Part shown: piece by piece, positions 4,493-10,926 of the stretch
How positions within the stretch are numbered: position 1 is the first letter of the stretch
Layout of the letters: each line of letters begins with the position of its first letter
NCBI GenBank assembly: GCA_030689875.1
Contig: JAUYHR010000077.1
Location: 1 to 10,926 of the forward strand
Direction of reading: 5' to 3'
Length of the DNA stretch: 10,926 bases
Origin: Nanobdellota archaeon
GTDB lineage: Archaea > Nanobdellota > Nanobdellia > Pacearchaeales > GW2011-AR1
Translations under genes and position numbers: made by a program
The notes under the pieces: generated by a model
Told to the model about the DNA's origin: nothing
Seen by the model: only the letters and a program-made list of their open reading frames with translations
Databases searched by the model: none

Positions 4493-5731
4493 ATGAATGA
4501 AGAGGTTAAGATAACTTTCGGAGGATGGTATCAGAGAACATCTTTGCATTTGACTGAAGTTTATGATTTCTTGTCCAAATGTGAATCCCGATTAGAGCTG
4601 TCTAAAGATAAATTAAAAGAATTTCATAAGGATTTAAATTTAAAATTTACGGCAAAAGAAACGGGAAATCTTGATTTTGTCAAAGCAAAAACAGAAGATT
4701 TTTCCATTAATTCGTCTTTAGGAAAAAGCTCCCAAGGAGGGACAAGACAAATTAAAGCAGAAACTAAAAACGGAATAGAAATAAGATATTATGAAGACGG
4801 GCTTTATATTTTGGAGATAAAAAAAACAAAAAATATAGAATCTTCTGTAAAACTGCTTAAAAATTATTTTGAAAATTATTTTAATCCCGCAATAAATTAT
4901 TTGTTTTCCTTGGGAGCGCCGACTCCAAAAATTCTTTCAGATATAAAAGAACCGCACCAAATTGTAATAACTAAGTTTGACGAGAAACATTCTGAATTTG
5001 ATGTTCCGCAAAAATTTGGAAAAGTTTACAATAAAACCACCTCAAAAGAAATTAGCGTCTATAAAACTCCTGAATATATTTTTGTAATTGGAACAAGCGA
5101 CGAAAAAAATTTAACTGCAATTGTTGAGACGCAGATTTTTTTTAGAGAATTCAAGAGTCAGCTTCATAGATATTTAAGTATTCATCGGGAAATCTGGGAA
5201 GAAATTTCTGAGATTAAAGAAAGAAAATTTGTCAGAAGAAAAGATGTTGAATTTTACAGAGTGCAGTTGGAAATTTACAAAAAAACAATAGATTTAATTA
5301 ATAACAGAATTAATCAAATGCCGAGCTATGCGCGCACAAGGGCTTCTTTGGCAAAAACTTTGGAAATAGAAAAACAATTAACTGAACTTTTTCAATATAA
5401 ATTTGAAGATTTATTTAATACTCATTCTTACATCAAAGAAATTTGGAGCATGACTAAAGATTATGTGAATTCCGCAATCAGCGTTTTAGTTGAAGTTGCA
5501 AATAAAGCAAATGTTTCAGGCATTCGGTCAATTCAAATTTTAGCGTCAATTGGAGTTTTCGTCGGAATAATCGGCTACTTAACAAAAGACGCTCTTCCAA
5601 AATTTTCAAAAATCGGGCTTTTTTATTTTTTAATTTTAATCGGCGCAGTTATATTAATTGACTTTTTAATAAAGTTTTTTGCAAAAAATAAAAAGTATGA
5701 ATTGAAATTTCCTGAGACGAAGAAGGGTTAA
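4493..5731 (+). CDS. Hypothetical membrane protein, 412 aa, two C-terminal membrane spans
   Basis: I cannot name the family. Residues 1-345 appear soluble. The N-terminal part mixes helices and strands (for example GIEIRYYEDGLYILEIKK, 94-111). Residues about 205-345 look like long amphipathic helices rich in Lys/Glu/Arg, with IWEEISEIKERKFVRRKD and a later helix through the NTHSYIKEIW region. Two membrane spans close the protein (about 347-363 and 375-396), ending in a basic tail. The plan of a large soluble N-terminus, a helical stalk and two terminal spans resembles CorA-type transporters and RMND1/DUF155 proteins. However, the CorA signature GMN is absent, so this is only a structural analogy. 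It is a single gene, convergent with the 200-aa gene 15 nt away. Confidence 0.8.
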   Translation: MNEEVKITFGGWYQRTSLHLTEVYDFLSKCESRLELSKDKLKEFHKDLNLKFTAKETGNLDFVKAKTEDFSINSSLGKSSQGGTRQIKAETKNGIEIRYYEDGLYILEIKKTKNIESSVKLLKNYFENYFNPAINYLFSLGAPTPKILSDIKEPHQIVITKFDEKHSEFDVPQKFGKVYNKTTSKEISVYKTPEYIFVIGTSDEKNLTAIVETQIFFREFKSQLHRYLSIHREIWEEISEIKERKFVRRKDVEFYRVQLEIYKKTIDLINNRINQMPSYARTRASLAKTLEIEKQLTELFQYKFEDLFNTHSYIKEIWSMTKDYVNSAISVLVEVANKANVSGIRSIQILASIGVFVGIIGYLTKDALPKFSKIGLFYFLILIGAVILIDFLIKFFAKNKKYELKFPETKKG

Positions 5732-5743
5732 ATAACAAGAATT

Positions 5744-5757
5744 GTTTTATTTTTTTG
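5744..5757 (+). terminator. U-tract terminator of the 412-aa gene
   Basis: GTTTTATTTTTTTG follows the stop codon by 12 nt. It overlaps the 3' end of the converging 200-aa gene. Confidence 0.5.
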
Positions 5758-6349
5758 TAACTTTTCCTTCTAAATTAATACCTAAATTTATTGGACCATC
5801 AATTTCACATCTAACATTTCCATTTGAATCATAAGTTCCATTTACTTCCCAATCAAAATGAGGTCCGTCACGAACATAAATTCCAGAAATCTTTCCGTCT
5901 TGTACTTTAATGTCTAAATATCCATCAAACTTTGGCCCCCATCTTGCAATCTCATACTTAGTAGGTGAAGTTTGTTTAATTTTCCAATTGAATTCAGATT
6001 TATCAACTTCCCCATTAAGTTGAGGATTATTTTTTCCTTCAAAATGCACACTTGTCAAAGCTAAATCTACATGAGTGTCAATAGAATCTTGACTTGTATT
6101 GCCGGTCACTTTTGCGTCTGGGAAAAATCTCTTTTGAATTTCTAAATCAATATTAGAATTTCCATATACTTTTTGACCGACTATTCCCGCAACAACTGCA
6201 GCAATACTATTTTTTGTTCTGCCCATCTCGTACTTTGTGCCAAGCCATGCAGGAGTATCTATATATTCGCTAGTTACAATTCCGAAACTAATTGCTGTTG
6301 CTAGTGCTCCACTTAAGATTGTTCTTCCTAAATATTTTGTTATGTTCAT
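5747..6349 (-). CDS. Secreted or membrane-anchored protein of unknown function, 200 aa
   Basis: The N-terminus has a short basic-polar region (MNITKYLGRT) and a hydrophobic stretch (about 9-26), as in a signal peptide or signal anchor. A second mildly hydrophobic segment (48-60, SIAAVVAGIVGQK) follows. The remainder (about 65-200) is hydrophilic and rich in alternating patterns with Gly and Asn turns (FDGYLDIKVQDGKISGIYVR, FDWEVNGTYDSNGNVRCEID). This suggests a beta-sandwich or beta-barrel-like domain outside the cell. There is one Cys, so no internal disulfide. I recognise no family. A TATA box about 26 nt upstream supports the start. Its codon use looks less biased to AAA/GAA than that of its neighbours, but I cannot show transfer. 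Confidence 0.7.
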   Translation of the reverse strand: MNITKYLGRTILSGALATAISFGIVTSEYIDTPAWLGTKYEMGRTKNSIAAVVAGIVGQKVYGNSNIDLEIQKRFFPDAKVTGNTSQDSIDTHVDLALTSVHFEGKNNPQLNGEVDKSEFNWKIKQTSPTKYEIARWGPKFDGYLDIKVQDGKISGIYVRDGPHFDWEVNGTYDSNGNVRCEIDGPINLGINLEGKVTKK

Positions 6350-6371
6350 ACCTTTTAATAAGAAAGAAGAG

Positions 6372-6381
6372 TATTTAAATA
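6372..6381 (-). promoter_or_regulatory. TATA box of the 200-aa gene
   Basis: The palindromic TATTTAAATA is centred about 27 nt before ATG 6349, consistent with a very short or absent leader. Confidence 0.5.
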
Positions 6382-6479
6382 TTTAGGTTTTATAGTCTTT
6401 TAATAATAGTAACAATTCTTTCCAGTTCGTAAATTTTGTTATATGACGATTGAGTTGAACACGCTCTAACCTCAACTAT

Positions 6480-6513
6480 CAAAAAAATTAAATAAAAAAA
6501 AATAAAAAATAAA
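6480..6513 (-). terminator. Strong U-tract terminator after the 163-aa gene
   Basis: Immediately after the stop codon the minus strand is almost pure T for over 30 nt, in three T-runs of 6-8 broken by single A residues or short A/T breaks. This is typical of archaeal factor-independent termination. The rest of the gap up to 6349 holds the 200-aa gene promoter and a weak TTGAG/CTCAA inverted repeat. Confidence 0.6.
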
Positions 6514-7005
6514 TTATCTTCGTCTTCCCGCGTCTTTCCAAGCGACAACCCCTAAAATAATTAGAGATGCTACTCCTGCTAATGCCCCTAATAAAGGAAT
6601 TATTCCTGCAAGAGGAACTAATGCCAGCCATCCGGGATAGTTTCTAATTTCAAAAATTCTCCAGCGCGCAATTATGCCGAGCACAGCGAGGACAGCCCAT
6701 CCGACGATTGGAATCAGCCATAAGAATGCCCATGCCCAATGGAATTTTCCTAAACTAAGAATCAATCCAGTTCTTGCAAAAGGAATCCAAGCAAGCCAAG
6801 GATTTTTATGTCTTAATTTTTTTCCAATTGTCGCCCAAGCAAGCGAAGTATATATCCAAACTGCAGCAGCAATTAAAATAAAGAGAACTATTGCACCAGC
6901 AATAAGCGCTCCAAGAGAGCCTCCTAAAATTGTGGGGTCAGCTTTAATTGCATCTATAAGTCCATCAGTAGTTATTGCTTTTATTTGAATTTCTGTTAAA
7001 GCCAT
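6514..7005 (-). CDS. Multi-span membrane protein with repeated PW-LA-(W/L)-(I/V)-P motif, 163 aa
   Basis: Hydrophobic spans are at about residues 28-52, 90-113 and 125-154 (the last possibly two). Two similar polar/aromatic entries occur, KNPWLAWIPFARTG (67-80) and RNYPGWLALVPLAG (121-134), each leading into a span, suggesting an internal duplication. The W-rich helix WAWAFLWLIPIVGW (90-103) sits between them. The pattern recalls small bacterial/archaeal DUF5684-like membrane proteins, but I cannot confirm membership. No catalytic residues stand out. The start is fixed by a strong Shine-Dalgarno sequence 5 nt upstream. Codon use is richer in G/C than neighbouring genes, probably because of the Ala/Gly/Trp content. 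Confidence 0.75.
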   Translation of the reverse strand: MALTEIQIKAITTDGLIDAIKADPTILGGSLGALIAGAIVLFILIAAAVWIYTSLAWATIGKKLRHKNPWLAWIPFARTGLILSLGKFHWAWAFLWLIPIVGWAVLAVLGIIARWRIFEIRNYPGWLALVPLAGIIPLLGALAGVASLIILGVVAWKDAGRRR

Positions 7006-7010
7006 TTTTT

Positions 7011-7020
7011 ACCTCCTTTC
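7011..7020 (-). promoter_or_regulatory. Shine-Dalgarno site of the 163-aa gene
   Basis: GAAAGGAGGT on the minus strand is 5 nt before the ATG. It is near-perfectly complementary to the usual 16S rRNA 3' end and contrasts with the leaderless neighbours. Confidence 0.75.
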
Positions 7021-7059
7021 ATTTGTTTGTCTATTTGTTTACCTGAACCTTGAAAAATC

Positions 7060-7082
7060 AAAAAACGGAATTAAAAAAAGTA
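7060..7082 (-). terminator. U-tract terminator after the 115-aa gene
   Basis: Downstream of the stop the minus strand has TTTTTTT and TTTTTT runs separated by AATTCCG. This suggests that the 115-aa and 163-aa genes are separate transcripts, though no clear TATA box is visible between this point and the 163-aa gene. Confidence 0.4.
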
Positions 7083-7089
7083 AACTAAT

Positions 7090-7437
7090 TTATTTTTTAC
7101 ATACAAATTGAGCAATTGTTGGGTCATCATATTGGTTTAAACATTTTTCGTAAGCAATATCCCTTGCTACCGATGCAGTAAAGGTTGCATCAAAAAGAAA
7201 AATAACCAAAGCAATAAATGCTAAAATTAATCCAGCCATAGCAAAATTATTTTTATTTCTTTTTAATTGAATACCTGAAAAAATAAATGTTAGAATCATT
7301 AAGATAAATCCAAAAAATCCTACAAATGAAACAGCAAATCCAATAAGCATGAATAATACTGAAACAATTCCAAGTATTAGGGAAACTAAACCAAATTTAT
7401 CTTCTTGCTTTTTTGCCATTTTAAATTTCGCTTCCAT
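7090..7437 (-). CDS. DUF4190-like small membrane protein, 115 aa
   Basis: A short charged N-terminus is followed by FGLVSLILGIVSVLFMLIGF (15-34), a second span (about 36-56), the basic loop LKRNKNNFAMAGLIL (58-72) and a third span (66-86). The pattern 'xLxSLILGIxS...G...KNxxAxAGLIL' is typical of DUF4190 and related small domains found in bacteria and archaea; their function is unknown. The C-terminal 29 residues are polar with two Cys (C99 and C113) that could form a disulfide if extracytoplasmic. The first ATG is chosen over the one 6 codons later because a Shine-Dalgarno site precedes it by about 5 nt. Confidence 0.75.
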   Translation of the reverse strand: MEAKFKMAKKQEDKFGLVSLILGIVSVLFMLIGFAVSFVGFFGFILMILTFIFSGIQLKRNKNNFAMAGLILAFIALVIFLFDATFTASVARDIAYEKCLNQYDDPTIAQFVCKK

Positions 7438-7441
7438 TATA

Positions 7442-7450
7442 ATCTCCTTT
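7442..7450 (-). promoter_or_regulatory. Shine-Dalgarno site of the 115-aa gene
   Basis: AAAGGAGAT lies about 5 nt before ATG 7437 and decides between the two in-frame ATGs. Confidence 0.7.
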
Positions 7451-7487
7451 CATCTTTTTTACTATTGTATTAAATAAAAATCAACAA

Positions 7488-7498
7488 GTTTATATATT
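7488..7498 (-). promoter_or_regulatory. TATA box of the 115-aa gene
   Basis: AATATATAAAC on the minus strand would start transcription near 7468. That gives a leader of about 30 nt that contains the Shine-Dalgarno site, consistent with a leadered mRNA. Confidence 0.5.
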
Positions 7499-7534
7499 CT
7501 TTGTTTGATAATTTATATTCACTTCTAACTAAAT

Positions 7535-7661
7535 GAGCCTGCCAAGATTTGAACTTGGGACCCCTGCCTCTCTTAGAGTTTTAAATTTCCAGAGAGAAAC
7601 AATCCTAACGGATTGCACTCATATAAGAGCAGTGCTCTAAACCAAGCTGAGCTACAGGCTC
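7535..7661 (-). tRNA. tRNA-Ile(UAU), intron-containing
   Basis: Acceptor GAGCCTG/CAGGCTC is perfect. The D-arm is GCTC/GAGC with loop AGCTTGGTTTA, the anticodon stem CTGCT/GGCAG (one T-G), and the T-arm CCAAG/CTTGG with loop TTCAAAT. The loop C-T-[TAT]-A-A gives anticodon UAU (7625-7623), reading AUA as Ile. The mature RNA is 75 nt plus discriminator A (7534), in keeping with Ile. A 52-nt intron sits at the canonical position after nucleotide 37. Most archaea read AUA with an agmatidine-modified CAU tRNA, so UAU is uncommon. Unlike the other two tRNAs here, it lacks the copied-end leader. Reading shifted anticodons would break the anticodon stem. Confidence 0.88.
7570..7621 (-). other. tRNA-Ile intron (52 nt) with bulge-helix-bulge splice motif
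   Basis: CTTA (tRNA 32-35) pairs with TAAG near the intron 3' end, leaving 3-nt bulges TA^T and AG^A. The intron then pairs GAGT with ACTC beyond the first bulge. This is the canonical archaeal BHB geometry and fixes the anticodon assignment. Confidence 0.87.
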
Positions 7662-7689
7662 ATTTACTATTTTCAAAACTGAGACAATC

Positions 7690-7699
7690 TATTTAAATG
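7690..7699. promoter_or_regulatory. Shared bidirectional TATA box between tRNA-Ile and the ychF-like gene
   Basis: TATTTAAATG contains the palindrome ATTTAAAT. It is centred 25 nt before the ATG at 7719 (leaderless) and about 33 nt before the tRNA-Ile 5' end on the other strand. The two divergent genes are only 57 bp apart and no other TATA-like sequence is visible, so one box probably serves both. Confidence 0.5.
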
Positions 7700-7718
7700 T
7701 TTTTTCACAAGTATTTTC

Positions 7719-8903
7719 ATGTTACTCGGACTTGTAGGAAAACCTTCGTGCGGAAAATCAACTTTTTTTAAAGCGGCGACGCTGGCAGAGGTTGAAATTG
7801 CTTCTTACCCATTTACAACAATAAAAGCAAATCACGGAATAGGATATGTTCGCGTGGAATGCATTGACAAGGAATTTAATACGCAGTGCAATCCGGCTAA
7901 AGGTTTTTGCATTTCTCATCAGAGATTTGTCTCAATTGATTTGATGGATGTTGCAGGGCTTGTTCCCGGCGCGAGCGAGGGAAAAGGTTTGGGAAACAAA
8001 TTTTTAGATGATTTAAGAGAGGCAGACGCTTTTATTCATATCGTTGATGCTTCAGGAAAAACAGACACTCTTGGGAAACAGACAGAAGGTCATGACCCGT
8101 GCGATGATGTAAAATTTTTAGAGGAGGAATTAAATGCTTGGTATCATAATATTTTATTAAAAGTTTGGAAAGGATTTTCAAGAAAAGCAGAATTAGAAAG
8201 CACAAAATTTTCAGAAGCTGTTGCAAAACAATTTTCCGGATTAAAAGTTAAAGAAGAACAGGTTAAAAAAGTCTTGTTAAAATTAGCTCTTCCTGAAAAA
8301 CCCTCTAGCTGGAATGAAAAACAATTAAAATATTTTGCCTCTGAATTAAGAAAAATAAGCAAGCCGATGATTATTGCCGCGAATAAATGCGATGATGAAG
8401 ATGCTGTGAAAAATATTGAGAATTTGAAAAAGAATTTCAAAGAGCATTTAATTATTCCGTGCTCTGCTGATTCTGAATTGGCTTTAAGACAGGCGGCGAA
8501 AGCGGGATTGATTGAATATATTCCCGGAGAAAAAACATTTTTAATAAAAAAAGAATTGACTGAGAAACAAAAACAAGCTTTAGACAAGATTAAGAAAAAT
8601 GTCCTAGAAAAATACGAATTTGGAACAGGAGTTCAGCAAATTTTGAACACGGCAGTGTTTGATTTATTAAAATATATTGCAATTTTTCCGGGCTCTCCAA
8701 ATAAATTGAAGGACAGCAAAGGTAGAATTCTTCCTGATTGTTTTTTATTGCCTTCCGGAAGCACTGCTTTGGATTTTGCATATCATTTGCATACTGATTT
8801 TGGAAAGAATTTTATTAGGGCAATTGACGCGAGGACAAAAATGGCTTGGGGCAAAGACCATGTTTTAAAGCATCGGGATATTTTAGAGATTATAAGCAGA
8901 TAA
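7719..8903 (+). CDS. YchF/Obg-like translation-associated GTPase, archaeal type with TGS domain
   Basis: This is a cytosolic P-loop NTPase of the Obg superfamily (COG0012-like). Family members bind ribosomes or translation factors; the exact role in archaea is unsettled. The G motifs are visible in order: G1 GKPSCGKST (7-15), switch residues YPFTTIKANHG (30-40), G3 DVAGLVPGASEGKGLGNKFL (77-96), G4 NKCD (222-225) and G5 CSA (248-250). A helical insertion occupies about 120-215, and a C-terminal TGS domain covers about 320-393. Cys 48, 57 and 64 (C-x8-C-x6-C) sit after switch I. Bacterial YchF and human OLA1 have lost the NKxD motif and prefer ATP; the intact NKCD here predicts GTP. The 394-aa length is normal for the archaeal form. 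The start is supported by the TATA box 25 nt upstream. Confidence 0.93.
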   Translation: MLLGLVGKPSCGKSTFFKAATLAEVEIASYPFTTIKANHGIGYVRVECIDKEFNTQCNPAKGFCISHQRFVSIDLMDVAGLVPGASEGKGLGNKFLDDLREADAFIHIVDASGKTDTLGKQTEGHDPCDDVKFLEEELNAWYHNILLKVWKGFSRKAELESTKFSEAVAKQFSGLKVKEEQVKKVLLKLALPEKPSSWNEKQLKYFASELRKISKPMIIAANKCDDEDAVKNIENLKKNFKEHLIIPCSADSELALRQAAKAGLIEYIPGEKTFLIKKELTEKQKQALDKIKKNVLEKYEFGTGVQQILNTAVFDLLKYIAIFPGSPNKLKDSKGRILPDCFLLPSGSTALDFAYHLHTDFGKNFIRAIDARTKMAWGKDHVLKHRDILEIISR

Positions 8904-8964
8904 TTACAGCACATCTTTCTCTTAAAATAACGATTACAGCACAAGATTTATATAATTACAGCAC
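8903..8964 (+). repeat. Three direct ATTACAGCAC repeats between ychF-like and surface-protein genes
   Basis: Identical 10-mers lie at 8903-8912, 8933-8942 and 8955-8964, with starts 30 and 22 bp apart, close to three and two helical turns. They begin at the ychF-like stop codon and lie 70-130 bp upstream of the surface-protein start. They could be operators for a DNA-binding regulator of that gene. A fourth copy, extended to 13 nt (ATTACAGCACAAG), is at 9658-9670 inside the surface-protein gene. The rest of 8965-9036 is AT-rich with a possible TATA box (AGATATAATG, about 8982-8991). Confidence 0.5.
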
Positions 8965-9036
8965 GCTTTTATACAAATAAAAGATATAATGAATTATATC
9001 AATATTCATTTTTACAGGAAATAAAAATAAATAAAG

Positions 9037-10926
9037 ATGGTGTATAAAAGATATATTAAAAGAGACGGTAAAACTTTTGGGCCGTATTATTATGAAAGTT
9101 ATAGAGATGAAAAGGGAAGGACAAAAACAAGATTGGTTAGCCAGCCAAAAAAAATATTTCCGTTTAAATTGCTCTTAATAATTTCACTAACGCTCGTTTT
9201 AATTGCAGGTTTTCTTATTCTAAACAAGGATCTTGAACAGGAATCAGGCATTAATCCAGTTAAAACCAGCTTTGGAAATTCAAAAATCCTTGGGAGTTTT
9301 ATTAAATTAATTGGATTTGGCGTTTCTGATAGTGAAGAAGTAAGTGATTCTGCGGTTAATGAAAATATAGAAGAGTCTATTGAAAACTCTGAAAGCAGTG
9401 AAGAAGTAATTGGTGAACCTCAAGTTATAGAAGAAATATTTCCAGATGAACAAATTACACCAGAGATTAATCAAACAAATGAAGTTACAAGTGAAGATAT
9501 AACTGAAGATAATAATTTAACAAATGAAATTGAAACTTCCCCATGGGATCACCCTGCTGGGCGTAATATTTCAGCAGAAAGCGTACAAATATCAAATGAA
9601 TCAGTTAAAGCAAAAACAGGAAATTTTTGTATTAATTCGTCAACAGGAAATTGTCAAATTACAGCACAAGAGAATATTAGTCAAATAAACGAAACTTTAC
9701 AAAGCATCTCTGAGATTAATCAAACAATAATAGAAAATTTGACAATTAGTGAAATAAATCAGACAATTCAGGAAAATAATCTTACAATAAGTGAATCAAC
9801 GCTCCAGTACAGCGCAAAATTAGGGGAACCTGTTAAATGGAAAAAAACACTAAAACTCGACGCTAATGAAAATAAAACAATAAATAATTTAGAAGTTACC
9901 CTACCAAAAACAGCAGGAGATGTTTCTGTCAGGAAAATATTTGCAAATGAAAGTGTTGAAGAGCTGGAAGTGAATGTTCAAAATGAAAAGTTCATAACTG
10001 AAACCGAACCAATATTTTCTATAACTGGAGAAGCTATTAGAAATCAAGATAAAAAAAGTATTTTTAATAAAATATTCAAGTTTTTCAATAACTTTTTTGT
10101 ATTAGTTGGAAGAGTTATTGATATTGGAGAAAATGAAGATGAGGTTTTAGTAAATATTCGGGAAGAATTAAAAGGTCAGGATGAAATTGAAATAGAATAT
10201 TACACTGAAGCGCCATATTCTGAAGAGATTGTTTTTAGCGACGCTCATAAAGAAATAAATGTCGTCGGGAGCGAGGAAGTTCATTATACTAATATTCTTG
10301 CCTTTAGCAATTTATCAAAAGAAGTTTCTGAAGAAAAAATTAGAATGTATAGGACAACTGGAGGAATAAGAGAAGTAACTATTTTTACAGCTTATGATTT
10401 AGATAACAATGAATTAATTGATTATATAGAGTGGATAGTTCCGTCGCTGTCTAATCAGACTTATGAATTAATTTTAATTACAAAAGCTCAGCATCTTGAT
10501 TCAAACAGGAATTTTATTTCAGATATTTATGACGAAGTTAAAGCTTTGGATAATAATTGGAGCGAGCAGATAAATGATTTTGAATATGTCAGAGTAACTT
10601 TTGAAAAAAATTTGACAAATGAAAACGATATTACTATTTATGCCCGTTCTGAAAATGTTTCTGAAATTGAAGTTTATGAAGAAAATAAAAATATTTCAAT
10701 AGCAAAATTTGGAGAAATTGATATTAATAAAAAATATCAAATCTTTTTAACAAATCTGACAGGAAGTCAGGACACTTTTGATTTGAAGATTCTTGGATAT
10801 GCTGTTGAGTTTGATTATATTGTGGACCCTTTTTCGGGTTCAGGGGCGGGAACTTTAGCAGACCCTTTTAAAATGTCTAATTGTAACCAGCTTCAGGAAT
10901 TGAAAGATGCTCTTGCTTCACATTAT
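9037..10926 (+). CDS. Large cell-surface protein, N-terminal 630 residues (runs off the window)
   Basis: The frame is open from ATG 9037 to the window end. The N-terminus MVYKRYIKRDGKTFGPYYYE (1-20) with the following basic stretch is a short domain I associate with surface proteins of Woesearchaeota/Pacearchaeota. A membrane span (about 44-62) anchors it. Next comes a Ser/Glu/Asn-rich stalk with about 13 N-x-S/T sequons, including the near-repeat SEINQTI(I/Q)EN, and a Cys pair (CINSSTGNC). A further region has the features SNLSKEV, LDNNELIDYIEWIVPSLSNQ, LDSNRNFISDIYDEVK and VEFDYIVDP (ending about 598). The visible end, GSGAGTLADPFKMSNCNQLQ and on to ASHY, is how GLUG or parallel beta-helix repeats usually begin, so a large repeat region probably follows. 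A role in adhesion or host contact is inference. Confidence 0.8.
   Translation, partial: MVYKRYIKRDGKTFGPYYYESYRDEKGRTKTRLVSQPKKIFPFKLLLIISLTLVLIAGFLILNKDLEQESGINPVKTSFGNSKILGSFIKLIGFGVSDSEEVSDSAVNENIEESIENSESSEEVIGEPQVIEEIFPDEQITPEINQTNEVTSEDITEDNNLTNEIETSPWDHPAGRNISAESVQISNESVKAKTGNFCINSSTGNCQITAQENISQINETLQSISEINQTIIENLTISEINQTIQENNLTISESTLQYSAKLGEPVKWKKTLKLDANENKTINNLEVTLPKTAGDVSVRKIFANESVEELEVNVQNEKFITETEPIFSITGEAIRNQDKKSIFNKIFKFFNNFFVLVGRVIDIGENEDEVLVNIREELKGQDEIEIEYYTEAPYSEEIVFSDAHKEINVVGSEEVHYTNILAFSNLSKEVSEEKIRMYRTTGGIREVTIFTAYDLDNNELIDYIEWIVPSLSNQTYELILITKAQHLDSNRNFISDIYDEVKALDNNWSEQINDFEYVRVTFEKNLTNENDITIYARSENVSEIEVYEENKNISIAKFGEIDINKKYQIFLTNLTGSQDTFDLKILGYAVEFDYIVDPFSGSGAGTLADPFKMSNCNQLQELKDALASHY

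Noticed and set aside
6674..6988. Plus-strand open frame of 104 codons.
   Set aside because: It lies wholly within the 163-aa membrane protein gene, which has a strong Shine-Dalgarno site; the shadow frame has no promoter or recognisable features.
8144..8587. Minus-strand open frames of 147, 64 and 63 codons within the ychF-like gene.
   Set aside because: They are antisense shadows of a gene with all G motifs and a TGS domain.

Overview
The window looks like a chromosomal segment of a small-genome DPANN archaeon, most likely of the Woesearchaeota/Pacearchaeota (Nanoarchaeota-related) group. The DNA is very AT-rich. PheT and the YchF/Obg-family GTPase are of the archaeal type. Two of three tRNA genes carry introns bounded by canonical bulge-helix-bulge (BHB) motifs. 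Many genes have a TATA box about 25 nt before the start codon, as in leaderless archaeal mRNAs. The last gene is a surface protein of a kind I associate with these lineages.

Layout. 1-50 is the tail of an upstream gene, followed after 1 nt by pheT (52-1695, +). From 1756 to 4030 the minus strand carries small, mostly membrane-bound hypothetical proteins (160, 88/95, 98, 108 and 65 aa). The last two are tandem paralogues. An intron-containing tRNA-Thr(GGU) lies among them and tRNA-Glu(UUC) follows at 4251-4322. A 412-aa protein with two C-terminal membrane segments (4493-5731, +) converges on a secreted or anchored 200-aa protein (5747-6349, -). Two membrane proteins (163 and 115 aa, -) with clear Shine-Dalgarno sites come next. 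Then tRNA-Ile(UAU), with an intron, and the ychF-like GTPase gene diverge from one shared palindromic TATA box. The window ends inside a large surface protein (from 9037).

The most unusual structure is around two tRNA genes. Upstream of both tRNA-Thr and tRNA-Glu, on the tRNA strand, lies the same arrangement: a direct copy of that tRNA's own first 15-18 nt; a shared core of two hairpins; a 9-11 nt stretch complementary to that tRNA's own 5' end; then the tRNA. TATA boxes lie upstream of the whole unit, so it is probably a transcribed leader. The complement can pair either with the copy or with the real tRNA 5' end, which would make a two-state leader. Both tRNAs also have a short copy of their own 3' end downstream. 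I know of no described element with this design. It could be a regulatory leader or the footprint of a small tRNA-targeting mobile element.

The genes do not form one pathway. Translation is the common thread (pheT, three tRNAs, ychF). The rest are envelope proteins without assignable function.
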